Below, piece by piece: positions 1 through 11,434 of a stretch of 18,935 nt of DNA. Source of the DNA: Conidiobolus incongruus B7586 (Eukaryota; Entomophthoromycota; Entomophthoromycetes; Entomophthorales; Conidiobolaceae). The notes beneath the pieces were generated by a model. It saw only the letters and a program-made list of their open reading frames with translations, was not told where the DNA came from and did not search any database. Both the position numbers and the translations under genes were made by a program. The stretch's first letter is position 1, and the number at the start of each line of letters is the position of its first letter. Location: NCBI GenBank assembly GCA_000697335.1, contig JNEM01011960.1, forward strand, positions 1-18,935, in the 5' to 3' direction.

Positions 1-1600
1 AGTAAGTAAAATAATTATATATTAGAATTTATAAAAAAGATCATTTTAGTTTAGGCTAATATTTTAAATATTTTAATATTATATTATATAAAAAATTTTA
101 ACTTATTAATTTTAATGATTTATTTTAATAACCTTAGTTTTTAGTTATATTTCCATAGGTTTTATTTAAATAATAAATACTTTATATATATTATTATTAA
201 TTAAACAATATTTAGACTTCAATATATATATAATATAGATATAATTAAAATTAAAATATTTTGATATCTTTTAAATTATATCAAATAGATATTTTATAAT
301 TTATTTTTTAAATATATTAATAAATAATAAAATTATTATTAAAATTAATTTTCTATTATTTAATAAATATTAAACACTTTCCTCACCAACTAAAAATAAT
401 TTACCTAAAAATAAATAATATAAAAAAACATCATTTTTTCAATTTACTTATAAACTTTAAATAATTATAAAAATTATATAACTAAATTTGAATAATATTA
501 AAATATTGTTCTTTTGATAATAACTTAATAGTTTAACCATAATTACATTAAATAATATATCTTTAAAAGATGATTTTTGATGAGTAACCATTATATATAG
601 TTTAAAGCTATTAATTCTCCTATTTATTCTGTATATAATTTTTTGAAATTAAAATTTTATTTTGAAAAATCAGAAATCAAATAATTTGCCATTTTTTGAA
701 TTAAGAGGCAATATTTTGTCTTTATCTTTTCAAATTATGAATCATGAATTTATGATTTGAATAATAAAAATATATTTTAAAAAATCTCACTATATATATA
801 TATATATTTATTTATTTATTTATGAGTGATTTATCTTAAATCCTATAATAACAATGTTCAATAGTATAGATTAAAAATATGCAAGAATCCTGAGTTAGGA
901 GAAAATAATAATCTTTCTGATCAAAAGTAGACTTCATTAGATATTAGAATATAAAGAACAATAGTCATTATTATTAAAATAACAATTCATCGTGGAAGTT
1001 TTAAGATTAAAAATATTTTAATTATTGATAATGATCCAACATTTTAACAAAATTTAAATGAGAATTAATTGAGCCAAATTTATTTGTAAATATAATTAAT
1101 TTATAATTAATTAGACTTGAACTTTGGTATAAATTTTTAAATGAAAATTCATAATTGATTAAATAGAAAAGTCATAAGATAGTTTATAGGAAGAAATTTG
1201 ATATCTGGTTTTAGAAAGATTATAATATATCTTTACAGGTATATGAAGAAATAATTTAAGGAGAAATTATGATCAGATTTGTTATAACAGATTTAAAATA
1301 TGTCCATTTAGGTTCAAATTTTGTTAGTGTATAAATTTACATCCATTTTATGATCCTTCATATTCATATCTCTTAGTACATTGATAGTTCAAGTTCTCTT
1401 TATCTATATATTCTTCAATTTTTCTACATTTCAATTTCCAAAATACAAATTGAAAATCTATCCTATAATAACAGAATTTGACATAATATTATAAATATAT
1501 CTGACCTCACACGAATCATAATAAAGCTTCATTTAAAATAGTCAATAAAAATAATCGATACGAATTAAATATAAACATTGATTACTCAAAAGACTGAAAT
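1..1600. other. AT-rich spacer without a recognisable gene
   Basis: This stretch is extremely rich in A and T, with stop codons frequent in all frames. I could not recognise any conserved protein segment, tRNA or other structured RNA in it. It contains a compound microsatellite near 791-822, and a short phrase (tcctataataaca) that recurs near 840 and 1460, which may be chance at this base composition. The right-hand part presumably held the promoter of the NKAP-like locus that follows. No poly-pyrimidine tract, TATA element or splice signal stands out enough to annotate. Confidence 0.7.
791..822. repeat. Compound microsatellite (TA)n followed by (TTTA)n
   Basis: About eight TA dinucleotide units run directly into about four TTTA units. 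It is a simple-sequence repeat in non-coding DNA and probably length-variable between strains. Confidence 0.85.
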
Positions 1601-3244
<1,644 letters not shown>

Positions 3245-3807
3245 AACGTATAAAACCAATTTTGTAAATTAATTGTGAGATTTCAAATTTATTAGTTTGG
3301 ATATTGATATAATTACTGTATTTAATTAAACTTGATTGAATTTTTCTACTATAAATAATATTTTCAAGTCATTTACTGAGATATTTGTAAATCATAGATA
3401 TTGAATATAAAATCAAATTTCAAAATATATGTGAACTAGCAATAACTGTTGAATTACTAAATTCTATTAAAAATTTTTAATACTATATAAAATTAAAGTT
3501 ATTCAAACTTAGTGGAACTTGAATTTATTAAAACTATTTTAAATAAAATATTCATGATATTTTTTCTATTAAAGGATATCAAATATTATAAAGATATATT
3601 GATGTAAAAATATTTGATATTCTTTAAAATTCATTATAATAAATATCAGATAATAATTTAAATTTAGAACCAAATTATTGATAAATTAACCAAGTTATTA
3701 AACCCATAAATGAAATATATATCGATGAACGTAAATTTAACCTAATATCAAATTTCATTTCACAATCCAGTCCCTTTATGATTACATTAATTTAATAAAT
3801 TTACAGT
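3245..3807. other. AT-rich intergenic region upstream of RAD14
   Basis: No coding potential was recognised. It holds a strong inverted repeat (listed separately) and, just before RAD14, a possible 40-nt untranslated-region intron at 3731-3770 (GTAAAT donor, CCTAAT branch-like motif, CAG end), which is weakly supported and shorter than the coding introns. The RAD14 promoter must lie here. Confidence 0.6.
3569..3627. repeat. 19-bp-arm inverted repeat (hairpin) in intergenic DNA
   Basis: The arms 3569-3587 and 3609-3627 are reverse complements at 18 of 19 positions, separated by a 21-nt loop. The single mismatch (3575 against 3621) would be a G-U wobble in RNA, so a transcript could form an uninterrupted 19-bp stem. 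It could be a terminator-like fold for the upstream locus, the remnant of a tiny palindromic element, or chance in AT-rich DNA. No flanking target duplication was identified. Confidence 0.6.
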
Positions 3808-4833
3808 ATGAGTGCAGATAATACTAATACAAATGGCAAGTCAAACAATCGCAAAGGATTAAAACGTAGTTTAAAATCCACATTTGACACGAGTGACTAC
3901 TATGAATTCAACTTAACTACTATGAAAAACACAAGAGGAGGGTTTTTACCACCTGACGAAGCTCAAAAAGAGCAATTAGAAAAAATTCAGCCAATAGTGG
4001 TTAATGACCAAATACGTAATTCTATGATAATATATGTTAAAACCTACTAATATTGATATTTCAATAGCATATAGTACCGATCCTTCACAACAGTCAGTGT
4101 GTAAAGAATGTCAAAGTTTAGATATTGACCCTCTTTTTTTACAAATTTATGAAGTAAAAGTTTGTAAACCATGTAAAGAAAAATTCCCTGAAAAGTATTC
4201 GTTATTAACTAAAACTGAAGTGAAAGAGGTAATTTTTAACATAGTTTAATATATTGTAGATTATTAATTTAATTGGTAGGATTATTTGTTGACTGAAAGT
4301 ATATTCAATAATGATATATCGATTTATTGAATAATTAATTAGCAACTGTTAGGTGAATTGGCAGATCGTGACCTATTCAAAATATGGTCTAAACCCAATC
4401 CCAGGAAATCCACGTGGAATAATATGCAACTATTTTTAAGAGAACAAGTAATTGTTCATATTAACCTATTTACTATAAATTTAAATGGGAATTAGGTTGA
4501 AGAATTTGCTTTCAAAAAGTGGGGAGGTCCAGAAGGTTTAGATAGCGAATTCGACAGACGCGACAGAGAGAAAGCTGAGAGGAAAGAAAAGAAATATAAG
4601 GCTAAAGTATCAGGTAATCGCACTAATATCATAGATCAAAAACATAATGAATTAACTATATAATAGATTTAAGAAAACGCACGCGAGTTGCCACCTGGAA
4701 GGATGAAGATGTTAAGCCCAAGGTTCATGAGCACGATTTTGAAATTTTGAAAGAAAAGTCCAAGGATGGAGACTCTCAAAAGAAATGTAAAATTTGTGGT
4801 ATGATAGTTGAATTCGAAGAATTTTTTTTATAA
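3808..4833 (+). CDS. RAD14: Rad14/XPA DNA damage recognition protein, nucleotide excision repair
   Basis: XPA/Rad14 verifies damage and scaffolds the nuclear excision-repair complex with RPA, TFIIH and ERCC1-XPF. The spliced model is join(3808..4015, 4068..4228, 4280..4298, 4365..4447, 4496..4613, 4667..4833), giving 251 residues against 273 in human XPA. All five introns (48-66 nt) are GT-AG and every junction keeps frame. An N-terminal segment matches the family pattern (FNLTTMKNTRGGFLPP). The zinc finger is C81-x2-C84-x17-C102-x2-C105, the exact XPA spacing, followed by LLTKTEVKE and DYLLTENRDL. The Rad14-type DNA-binding core reads PNPRKSTWNNMQLFLREQ, then VEEFAFKKWGGPEGLD. A basic helix follows. 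The C terminus has HEHDFE and C237-x2-C240, as in the TFIIH-binding end of human XPA. Exon 3 is only 19 nt. The gene lies 278 bp upstream of PSF2 on the same strand. Confidence 0.95.
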
Positions 4834-5111
4834 AGATATTTGTATTTATAATATATTTTTTAACATATACCACTTTATCCATTTAATAATTGGACCCGTT
4901 GATGATTGGGAATTATAAATTGATTTTATAATAAAATAATACTAAATAACGATTGTTTCATTTTTACTGAATGATAAATTGAATTTTTTTATCCCATAAT
5001 AATAAATCAAAATGATCACCTACATAAAGGTTTTCGACAAGGTGAAATTTAATATTTGAAAAAATATTACCATTCTATAGCATTTAATAAATATAAAACA
5101 TAAACTAAAAA

Positions 5112-5899
5112 ATGGCATTACCACCTCCCCTAATGGGGAATTTTACTACTTCAGAATTAGAATTTATAGCTGAAGAAGAGTTGATTTCTGTTGTCCCTAA
5201 CGCCAATATTCCAGCTTTACATCTTATAGGAGTAAGTTGTGTATATTATATAAAAATACCAAACTTTATTAAAATTATTTTAAGAGAACTTATGGGCCTT
5301 TCAGACCCGGTAGAACTTTTCAAATACCTATATGGTTAGCTATTTTATTGAAGCAGAAGCAGAGAGTAGAAATTAATCTACCTAATTGGTTACAAATAGG
5401 TTTATATAAAATCTAATATTAGTATGATTAAATTTGATTTAATATAATTTAATTAGATAATTTAAAACAAAAATTAGAAGAAGAAAAAAATCAAGATATT
5501 TTCACCGATTTACCCTTTCACTTTATTGAAATTAGTCAATTAATATTACCTTGGTAATTTTAGTCTATATCAATCATATTAAATTATATTAATATATAAT
5601 TTTTTAGGTTAGATTTAGAAAATTCTCAAATTGAAGAAATTAGAGAAAAATTAAAAAATATTAGAGAAATTAGACATAATAAAGTGAGAGATGGTATTCA
5701 AGCTGTTGATCAACCTCATTTACAAGTAATTCATATATTAATATATTGAGATTTAATCGTATTGATAAATAAATAGGTTGATAATATAAGTCATCTGGAA
5801 TTAAATTTAATTCGACCGATGTTAGCTAAATCGCATCAGCATATCAGTCGAATGGGCATTCAGAATGATGAGGATGATCAGGATAATTTATACGATTAA
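5112..5899 (+). CDS. PSF2: GINS complex subunit Psf2, DNA replication
   Basis: Psf2 is one of four GINS subunits (Sld5, Psf1, Psf2, Psf3). GINS joins Cdc45 and MCM2-7 to form the CMG replicative helicase in the nucleus. The spliced model is join(5112..5231, 5285..5399, 5457..5553, 5608..5725, 5777..5899), 190 residues, close to 185 in human PSF2. Introns are 51-57 nt and all GT-AG. Family landmarks include the start (MALPPPLMGNFTTSELEFIA), then EEELISVVPN and TYGPFRPG, followed by the WLAILLKQKQRVEINLPNWL block. Next come the LEEEK helix, LPFHFIEISQLIL, the REIRHNKVRDGI helix and LNLIRPMLAKS. The C-terminal tail is acidic (NDEDDQDNLYD). The start is secure because the ATG opens directly on the conserved N terminus. 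The intron 1 acceptor could be read two bases later, but only AG at 5283-5284 keeps frame. An AATAAA lies 9 nt after the stop. Confidence 0.96.
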
Positions 5900-5955
5900 A
5901 TCTTTGTTAATAAAATTTTAATTATATATTAGCTCATTGAGTGAGTTTATTCAGC
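5900..5955. terminator. Compact shared 3' region between convergent PSF2 and F-box genes
   Basis: Only 56 nt separate the two stop codons. AATAAA occurs on the plus strand at 5909-5914, just after PSF2. Its reverse complement TTTATT at 5946-5951 gives an AATAAA just after the stop of the minus-strand gene. Both 3' ends therefore probably overlap, producing complementary mRNA tails. The motif role is inferred, since AATAAA is common in AT-rich DNA. Confidence 0.45.
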
Positions 5956-7239
5956 TTAAGTTTTGACTTTGGAAAATACTACCAATTCATTATGTCTCAA
6001 TTTGAACTTCCACTGGTCATACTTGGATTGGACAGATTGCAAGTGTTTCTGCCAGTCCCAAGGTACTATATTATCCAAATGTACTACAAACAATTTGTCA
6101 AATTGGTGAAACTGTTTAAAGTTAATTCTTTCAAGACGATACCTACTCAAATTCAAGCGCTTCAAATTGGAACATAATGGAACCAAATCAGTGAAAGAAT
6201 TAGGAAAGATATGATCATACAATGTCAACTCTGTTATATTGGGACACCATTCAATTAAATTTTTGACATTGGCATGCGTTGTAGCTACCTTGAGGTGTAG
6301 ACATCTAATAGTTAAATTCTCTTGAATATTTGTAAAATTAGCAATATTTTGTAAAGGGTCCCCAAGTATTTGTAATGTTTGGAGAGACAAGCTGGAATTA
6401 ATTAATTTTAAGATGGGTTCAGAAATAAGTTTGGAATTGAGGTTCAATACTTTTAATTGGGGATTATTAAAAACAATTAATTCTAAATATTCTCTGTTCA
6501 AGGTTTTTAAAGCGCTTAAGTCAAGACTGGACAATGTCAAATACTGTGATTCAAGAGGCTCTAGCAATTGCTGATAAGGAGCTGATAAGTATGTTAAATT
6601 CTTGTGAGTATTCAAAAATTGAATCAATTCCCCATTCATTTCACTTAATTTGGACGGACTGATAAACTTCAAATACTTTAAAGTGCTTGGTAACTGTGGC
6701 AAAGTGTCCAACGTGGTCAAATACTGAACGTTGTTAAAACCCGTGCGATCCATGACCAAACACTCTAAGCACTTCAATCGAGCTAGGATATTCACCAAAT
6801 TGTCAAGATTAACCAAATGATCCGAGAATTGTAAGGATGTTATAGTATTGAAATGACTGAATAACTGTATGTGAATATTTACAGATGATGGTTTTTCCAA
6901 GAAAATTCCATGAACAAACTTGCTTTTGGCTCCTATTCCTTCGATACACTTTGTCAACAAATACATATCCCACATATCCTCGGAAGGTGGTGTGCTTTGC
7001 ATCAATGTAACCTCGATCGATATGGGAGTGCGATACAAAGGTCTGATCATTCTGTATCTAAAGTTATGAGACGCAAAATACCAAAACTTACTTACTAAAC
7101 TAGCTTGACACACTTGCGACTGGTTCAAATACTGGTATATATGATCGAGTATAGGCAAGTTTACAAACTGATTAGCAGAATGACTGTCCAATTGTGAATT
7201 TTTTAATTTGGAAGAGATTAAATGGATATCTTTTGTCAT
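5956..7239 (-). CDS. F-box-like protein with RNI-type leucine-rich repeats
   Basis: This is a single-exon gene of 427 residues. Residues about 25-65 look like an F-box (FVNLPILDHIYQYL, then VCQASLVSKFWYFASHNF with its conserved tryptophan), which in the family binds Skp1 of an SCF ubiquitin ligase. About eleven irregular leucine-rich repeat strands follow from roughly residue 130 to the end, such as LKCLECLVMD, STLKYLKFIS, LSSLDLSAL, LKVLNLNS, CPNITELTLYD and CSNLKRLNLSR. The CPNI and CSNL forms are typical of cysteine-containing repeats that recognise substrates. There is no transmembrane segment or signal peptide. It is convergent with PSF2. The ATG at 7239 is the first in frame and is followed quickly by the F-box, so the start is reasonable. 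The target is unknown and no specific ortholog was recognised. Such genes are often expanded and fast-evolving in fungi. Confidence 0.78.
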   Translation of the reverse strand: MTKDIHLISSKLKNSQLDSHSANQFVNLPILDHIYQYLNQSQVCQASLVSKFWYFASHNFRYRMIRPLYRTPISIEVTLMQSTPPSEDMWDMYLLTKCIEGIGAKSKFVHGIFLEKPSSVNIHIQLFSHFNTITSLQFSDHLVNLDNLVNILARLKCLECLVMDRTGFNNVQYLTTLDTLPQLPSTLKYLKFISPSKLSEMNGELIQFLNTHKNLTYLSAPYQQLLEPLESQYLTLSSLDLSALKTLNREYLELIVFNNPQLKVLNLNSKLISEPILKLINSSLSLQTLQILGDPLQNIANFTNIQENLTIRCLHLKVATTHANVKNLIEWCPNITELTLYDHIFPNSFTDLVPLCSNLKRLNLSRYRLERINFKQFHQFDKLFVVHLDNIVPWDWQKHLQSVQSKYDQWKFKLRHNELVVFSKVKT

Positions 7240-8836
7240 TATTATATTATTTATCCTTTGATTATATATTGACTATACTAAAATTTACAGTTATTTTTAT
7301 TAATTATGATATTAAAAATTCAACCTTTTATTGATGACGAGATTATCTTAAATACCTCCGTTTTGATTGTTTGATATTAGCAAGTCACTTGTATTAAATT
7401 AGGTCATTATCCATCTAATCAGTTCATCATGTTTCATTTGGGTCCGTATTTAGAATCTGACCAATTAATTGATTTTATCTAATTTTGTTCGAGTAATATC
7501 CTTTAAAAACCGATCTAAAGTGGTATTTGTTACTTTTGTAATATGTAGTTAGTTTATTTTATTATATAATCAATTATTAAAAATATTATCAGTTTTGAAT
7601 TAACTATTTTAACAATTTAATTCATAATTCAATAGGATAATTTAAACATAAATAAATTAACTTATGAAATTGATAAAAAATTTTATTCAAAACTCAATTA
7701 AAATTACATTATTTTAGATATTGTCAAAAAATTATCATAAAACACTAGAATTAATATAAAAGAGACTCGGCATTATAATTTTGTATGAAATAAAATTAGT
7801 TTCATGTACTGAATAGCTTTATAATTTTCATGATATTGAATTAAAACCAAAATTTAATTCAAATCTTTTAATTTCAATTTAATATTATCAAAATTTGTTA
7901 AAATCTGATACTAACTCCAGAGTTTGAAAACTCCCAACAAAATCTTGAAAAATTTTCTAATCAATTGTAATCTGAACCTTTTAGATGAAAGCATTTGAGA
8001 ATTTTCATCAATTAATAAAAATTTATTTGATTATATGGTTTATTATAGTTAATGATAGTGTATATAAGTAAGTCATAAATTCAATATGAATATTTCGTTT
8101 GAATATTAATATATGTGATTAAAATTATATAATCGTATGTTGCAAGTCAATTTTTATCAAATAATAAAGCATTTCAAGTTATTAATAGATATAAGATATT
8201 GTAAAAATAATTATTAAAACAGGTTTTATATAGAAATATTAGTCAATTTTTCTTCAATATTGAATTGGATTGCTCAAAAGAGACTTTTATCAGTTAACTT
8301 TTAATATTCAATTTAAACAAAATTCAATACACATTCTAAAAAAACATTAATTTTGAAATAATTTTATAAAAAAAATAAAAGAATATTATTAACTAATCAT
8401 GACTAGGATTATTTTTATTATTTATGATGTAATAATGATACTTCAAAAATTTTTAAATTAATATTCATAATTGCAAATTATATTCTTCAAATCATTAATC
8501 TGTTTCGGTAGTCTCAAAAACAATGTTAATTATTTTTTACTATTATAGATAAAGAATGAATATTATTTGAATGTGATTGATCACAATTGTGTATTTTATT
8601 ATATATATTCATTTATATTCAGAATTTTAATTCACGAAATTCTTCATTCTCATGAATTGGACTAATTCATTGTCAAAAAGTATCATAATCTTCAAGATCA
8701 ATTTGAATTTTTAATATTACATTAATTTTTGGAATAAACTAAATTTCAAATTTGTATGTTAAAGATCAAAATTAAAAATTAATTGTTATGTAAAATGATT
8801 AATATGTTGTTTAATCAATGGTATATTTGAATAATT
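7240..8836. other. AT-rich spacer without a recognisable gene
   Basis: About 1.6 kb between the 5' end of the F-box gene and the 3' end of the STK11IP-like gene, both on the minus strand. It is strongly AT-rich with stops in every frame. I found no conserved protein block, tRNA, long repeat or splice-site series. The F-box gene promoter should lie near 7240-7500. The rest is unexplained and may be simple intergenic DNA. Confidence 0.65.
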
Positions 8837-10954
8837 TTATATAGAGGTACCCAATTCTGGTTTGGATGCGGACTTGTTAGAATCTAAATGTTTAGGTAAA
8901 GAAGATTGATTCCCCGACATGTTATCAAGTGAGTTCCATAACAGTTTTGACATTCTACTATCATCAGGAGCGGAAAGTATCTTCTGAGCTGCGGGATCAT
9001 CTTTAATAGGAAAATCGGTTACCCATGTGCCATCGTGAGGTGGTGAGGCTTTCAGTTTACCTTGCTGCATCGCTTGATATACTTTGAGCCAGGAGGAACC
9101 GGCTTCGGATTTTAACGCTTCAATCCTTTTCTGAAAATCTTTACCCAAATTAGCGCTTTGGACAGATAGAATTGATTGTGTTGGGGATGTTATATGTGTA
9201 CAAGAAAAATTTTCGGATGTGTGTCTCATTAAAGGCTGAGAATGTAAGGGTAATGAGCTAGCTTGAGTGTCGTCTATTCTGATAGCAGATTTAGGGGTGA
9301 GATTAGAGTTTCGTCTTGATTGAGGTAAATCAATAGGTGCACTATGTTCATTAGTTTCCAAATTGCCTTCCTCAGGAGTTTCAGCAAGAGGATATATTGA
9401 AGCCACTCTTTTAACCGCTTTTTTCTTCCCTTTAGCTTTCCTTGTGACTATATGCTTTTCCTTAAACGGAGCTTGTAGATCTAAATTGGAGCTCAAATTT
9501 GAAATAGAAGAATTGTTAGGATCTATACTATTATTTAATGATAGCGTGGAAGAACGTTTTAGTTCTCGAGGCATGATTGCACTAATTCTATTGAGATTGA
9601 CAGAATCGGTAACTCTAGTTCTGTTACCATCTAACAGCAGTGGTGAGTCTCTTTCAGTAAAATATGACATTAATATTGATCGATAATTAACCTTAAATAG
9701 AAAAATTATTACTATTATATATAACGAATAAAAAAATAAAATTACCTGTGATGTAAAAGGATTTCCATTGATGCTTAGTTTGGTTAAATTAGGTAAACTG
9801 GTGAGTCTTTTAATTTCTTCAATATCTTCAATAAGATTATTGCTCAGATTTAATTCTTCTAATCCCCAGAGTTTTTCTAGGCCGAGCAATGTATGTATCT
9901 GATTACTTGAAAGATTAAGAATTCTAATATTACCCAGAATTTGATTAACTTTGTTAAGAGACCCAATAGCATTGAAACTGAGATTCAGCGTGGTTAGATT
10001 GTAAAGCTCAACTAGACTAGCCGGTATTCGAGGAAAGTTATTGTAAGATAGATTGAGACTTTCACATTTAACGATATTTAACGCGATGGGTTTACTGAAA
10101 TCTTCAAGATTATTTTTGCTTAAATCAATTATTCGAAGTTGTGCCCATTTTTTAGATTCATCATTCAAGTTATATGATTTATCTGAATAATTCATTTGTT
10201 CAGAAATATTAATTTTAATTCCAAGAGTCTCAAAAAACAAGCTCTCTGCATTTTGAATACTCTTCTTACAAACTAAATATTCCAAAGTTTTTTGATGTAG
10301 TTCCCATCCTTCAAGGTCTTTCGGCGAAACTTTGAATAATTCTAAATTCTTTAAGTTTGAGAAATACCTCAACGAAACTGGGAAAATAGGGTGGTAGGGG
10401 TTATTTGGAGAGATGAGTAAGCCTCTTGAATCGAAGGGACCTAATTTAAGAGCCTCTACTTTACCGATTAAAAAATGTAAAACAAGACAAATTGCAGTTT
10501 CCCAACTGATTACGAGCTCTTGTTTCAACATAAGAGCAGTTTTGCCAGCTGATTCGTCCTGGTGCGATAAACTCCAAAACTTATTCCAGCCTCTCGTCCA
10601 AGTGGAGACCTCCCAAATGGAACTGGATTCTTTTTTATATTTAAAAGATAGTTCATTCCAAAAATATTTAATTTTAGAATCAGCTTGATTGACTAATTCT
10701 GGAGGTATTCTAGATATTCTGTCTATTAAAAAACTAAAGTGGACAAAATCTAAAGTTAAATGAAGTTCGTTAATACTATTTTGAGAAATTAAATTAATTA
10801 AATTGTTTGAGGAGCTTGAGCCCTTTGAATCAGGTATTTTAGAATTGATTTTGGCTTGAATACTCTGGTCATATTCATTTTCCAAGTGTTTACATAAGTT
10901 TTTTAATAATTCTTTAGCGAGTAAAGGGTGGGTGCACGAATTCAAGTCATTCAT
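8837..10954 (-). CDS. STK11IP: Leucine-rich repeat protein resembling STK11IP (LIP1)
   Basis: The spliced model is complement(join(8837..9691, 9746..10954)), 687 residues. The 54-nt intron 9692-9745 (GTAATT donor, AAG end) is in frame. Unspliced, it would add 18 hydrophobic residues between NPFTSQ and VNYRSILMSYF. Residues 1-165 are helical without a known domain. Residues about 165-240 contain KVEALKLGPF and a segment ending TLEYLVCKKSIQNAESL. Leucine-rich repeats span about 273-400 (LRIIDLSKNNLEDF, LTTLNLSFNAIGSL, IRILNLSSNQIHTL, LEELNLSNNLIEDI, LTKLSINGNPF). The cap leads to SPLLLDGNRTRVTD. A low-complexity tail holds a basic stretch with KRVASIYPLAETPEE and the segment EAGSSWLKVYQ. From memory, human STK11IP has matching blocks in the same order (LETLICSRS, GNPLWFHP, FLLDGKVLSLTD, RVRRASISEPSD, GRNWLQYRS). 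That protein binds the kinase LKB1 and acts on endolysosomes, but is about 1,090 residues; its C-terminal half is absent here. A generic LRR protein is the alternative. Confidence 0.72.
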   Translation of the reverse strand: MNDLNSCTHPLLAKELLKNLCKHLENEYDQSIQAKINSKIPDSKGSSSSNNLINLISQNSINELHLTLDFVHFSFLIDRISRIPPELVNQADSKIKYFWNELSFKYKKESSSIWEVSTWTRGWNKFWSLSHQDESAGKTALMLKQELVISWETAICLVLHFLIGKVEALKLGPFDSRGLLISPNNPYHPIFPVSLRYFSNLKNLELFKVSPKDLEGWELHQKTLEYLVCKKSIQNAESLFFETLGIKINISEQMNYSDKSYNLNDESKKWAQLRIIDLSKNNLEDFSKPIALNIVKCESLNLSYNNFPRIPASLVELYNLTTLNLSFNAIGSLNKVNQILGNIRILNLSSNQIHTLLGLEKLWGLEELNLSNNLIEDIEEIKRLTSLPNLTKLSINGNPFTSQVILFFYSLYIIVIIFLFKVNYRSILMSYFTERDSPLLLDGNRTRVTDSVNLNRISAIMPRELKRSSTLSLNNSIDPNNSSISNLSSNLDLQAPFKEKHIVTRKAKGKKKAVKRVASIYPLAETPEEGNLETNEHSAPIDLPQSRRNSNLTPKSAIRIDDTQASSLPLHSQPLMRHTSENFSCTHITSPTQSILSVQSANLGKDFQKRIEALKSEAGSSWLKVYQAMQQGKLKASPPHDGTWVTDFPIKDDPAAQKILSAPDDSRMSKLLWNSLDNMSGNQSSLPKHLDSNKSASKPELGTSI
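9692..9745 (-). other. In-frame 54-nt spliceosomal intron in the STK11IP-like gene
   Basis: On the minus strand the sequence has a GTAATT donor after CAG, a nearly pure A/T body and a TTTAAG end. Its length is a multiple of three and it has no stop, so an ORF caller reads through it and creates an artificial hydrophobic stretch in the cytosolic LRR cap. Base composition, splice sites and resumption of family-like sequence on both sides all support splicing. Confidence 0.85.
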
Positions 10955-11418
10955 AGTAACTAAAAACTAAAATTGCAAATTCATAACATTAAATTATAAA
11001 TTATTAAATATATTGAAATGAATCCAATTCAATGGGATGATAAAAATGATAATTTAATTTAAAAATCACCCTTAATCATTTAAGTGACTGTTTTATATCC
11101 TTTTTTCCTGAACTAGATATTGTGGTTTAAAATAATTCTTTTAGTATTAGAAGAAAAATGATAGATACCTGATATTGTGAATTCAAAATATCAATGCTAT
11201 GGTTTAGAATATATTAACTAACTCCATATCATTCATTTAAATGTTTTAGTATTTTTCAAAATCCAAAACTTGAAATATTTTTATATTTAAAGAAAAGAAT
11301 AGAAATACAATTATAAAAAACTTTAATAGACTTAGTATAGGAAATTGTATGTTGAAAATAGCAACAATTCTTTAATAAATAATGTTAAAAACTGATTATA
11401 AAATATATTTCAAATCAG

Positions 11419-11434
11419 ATATATATATATATAT
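11419..11434. repeat. (AT)8 microsatellite
   Basis: An uninterrupted run of AT dinucleotides in the divergent intergenic region. Confidence 0.85.

Noticed and set aside
1-1600. Possible transposon remnants or a centromere-like block in the large AT-rich spacers
   Set aside because: I saw no terminal repeats, transposase or reverse transcriptase motifs and no long tandem arrays. High AT content alone is not evidence.
3731-3770. A 5' untranslated-region intron of RAD14
   Set aside because: The GT, CCTAAT and CAG signals are present, but 40 nt is shorter than every coding intron seen here and no coding frame tests it, so it was not listed as a feature.
4034-4249. A separate small zinc-finger gene starting at 4034
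   Set aside because: Its first residues are intron sequence. The CxxC finger joins the preceding exon in frame through a 52-nt intron to form Rad14/XPA.
9363-9686. Plus-strand open frame of 107 residues with a hydrophobic start
   Set aside because: It is antisense to the tail of the STK11IP-like gene, which has the protein-like composition. The same reasoning removes the frames at 10413-10688, 6910-7098 and 5941-6177.
9692-9745. A membrane-spanning segment in the LRR protein
   Set aside because: It coincides exactly with a GT-AG intron of the usual size and base composition.
11115-11220. Three loosely similar ATATTGTGGTTTAAAATA-like phrases as a tandem repeat
   Set aside because: The copies are short, irregularly spaced and diverged, and such similarity is expected in AT-rich DNA.
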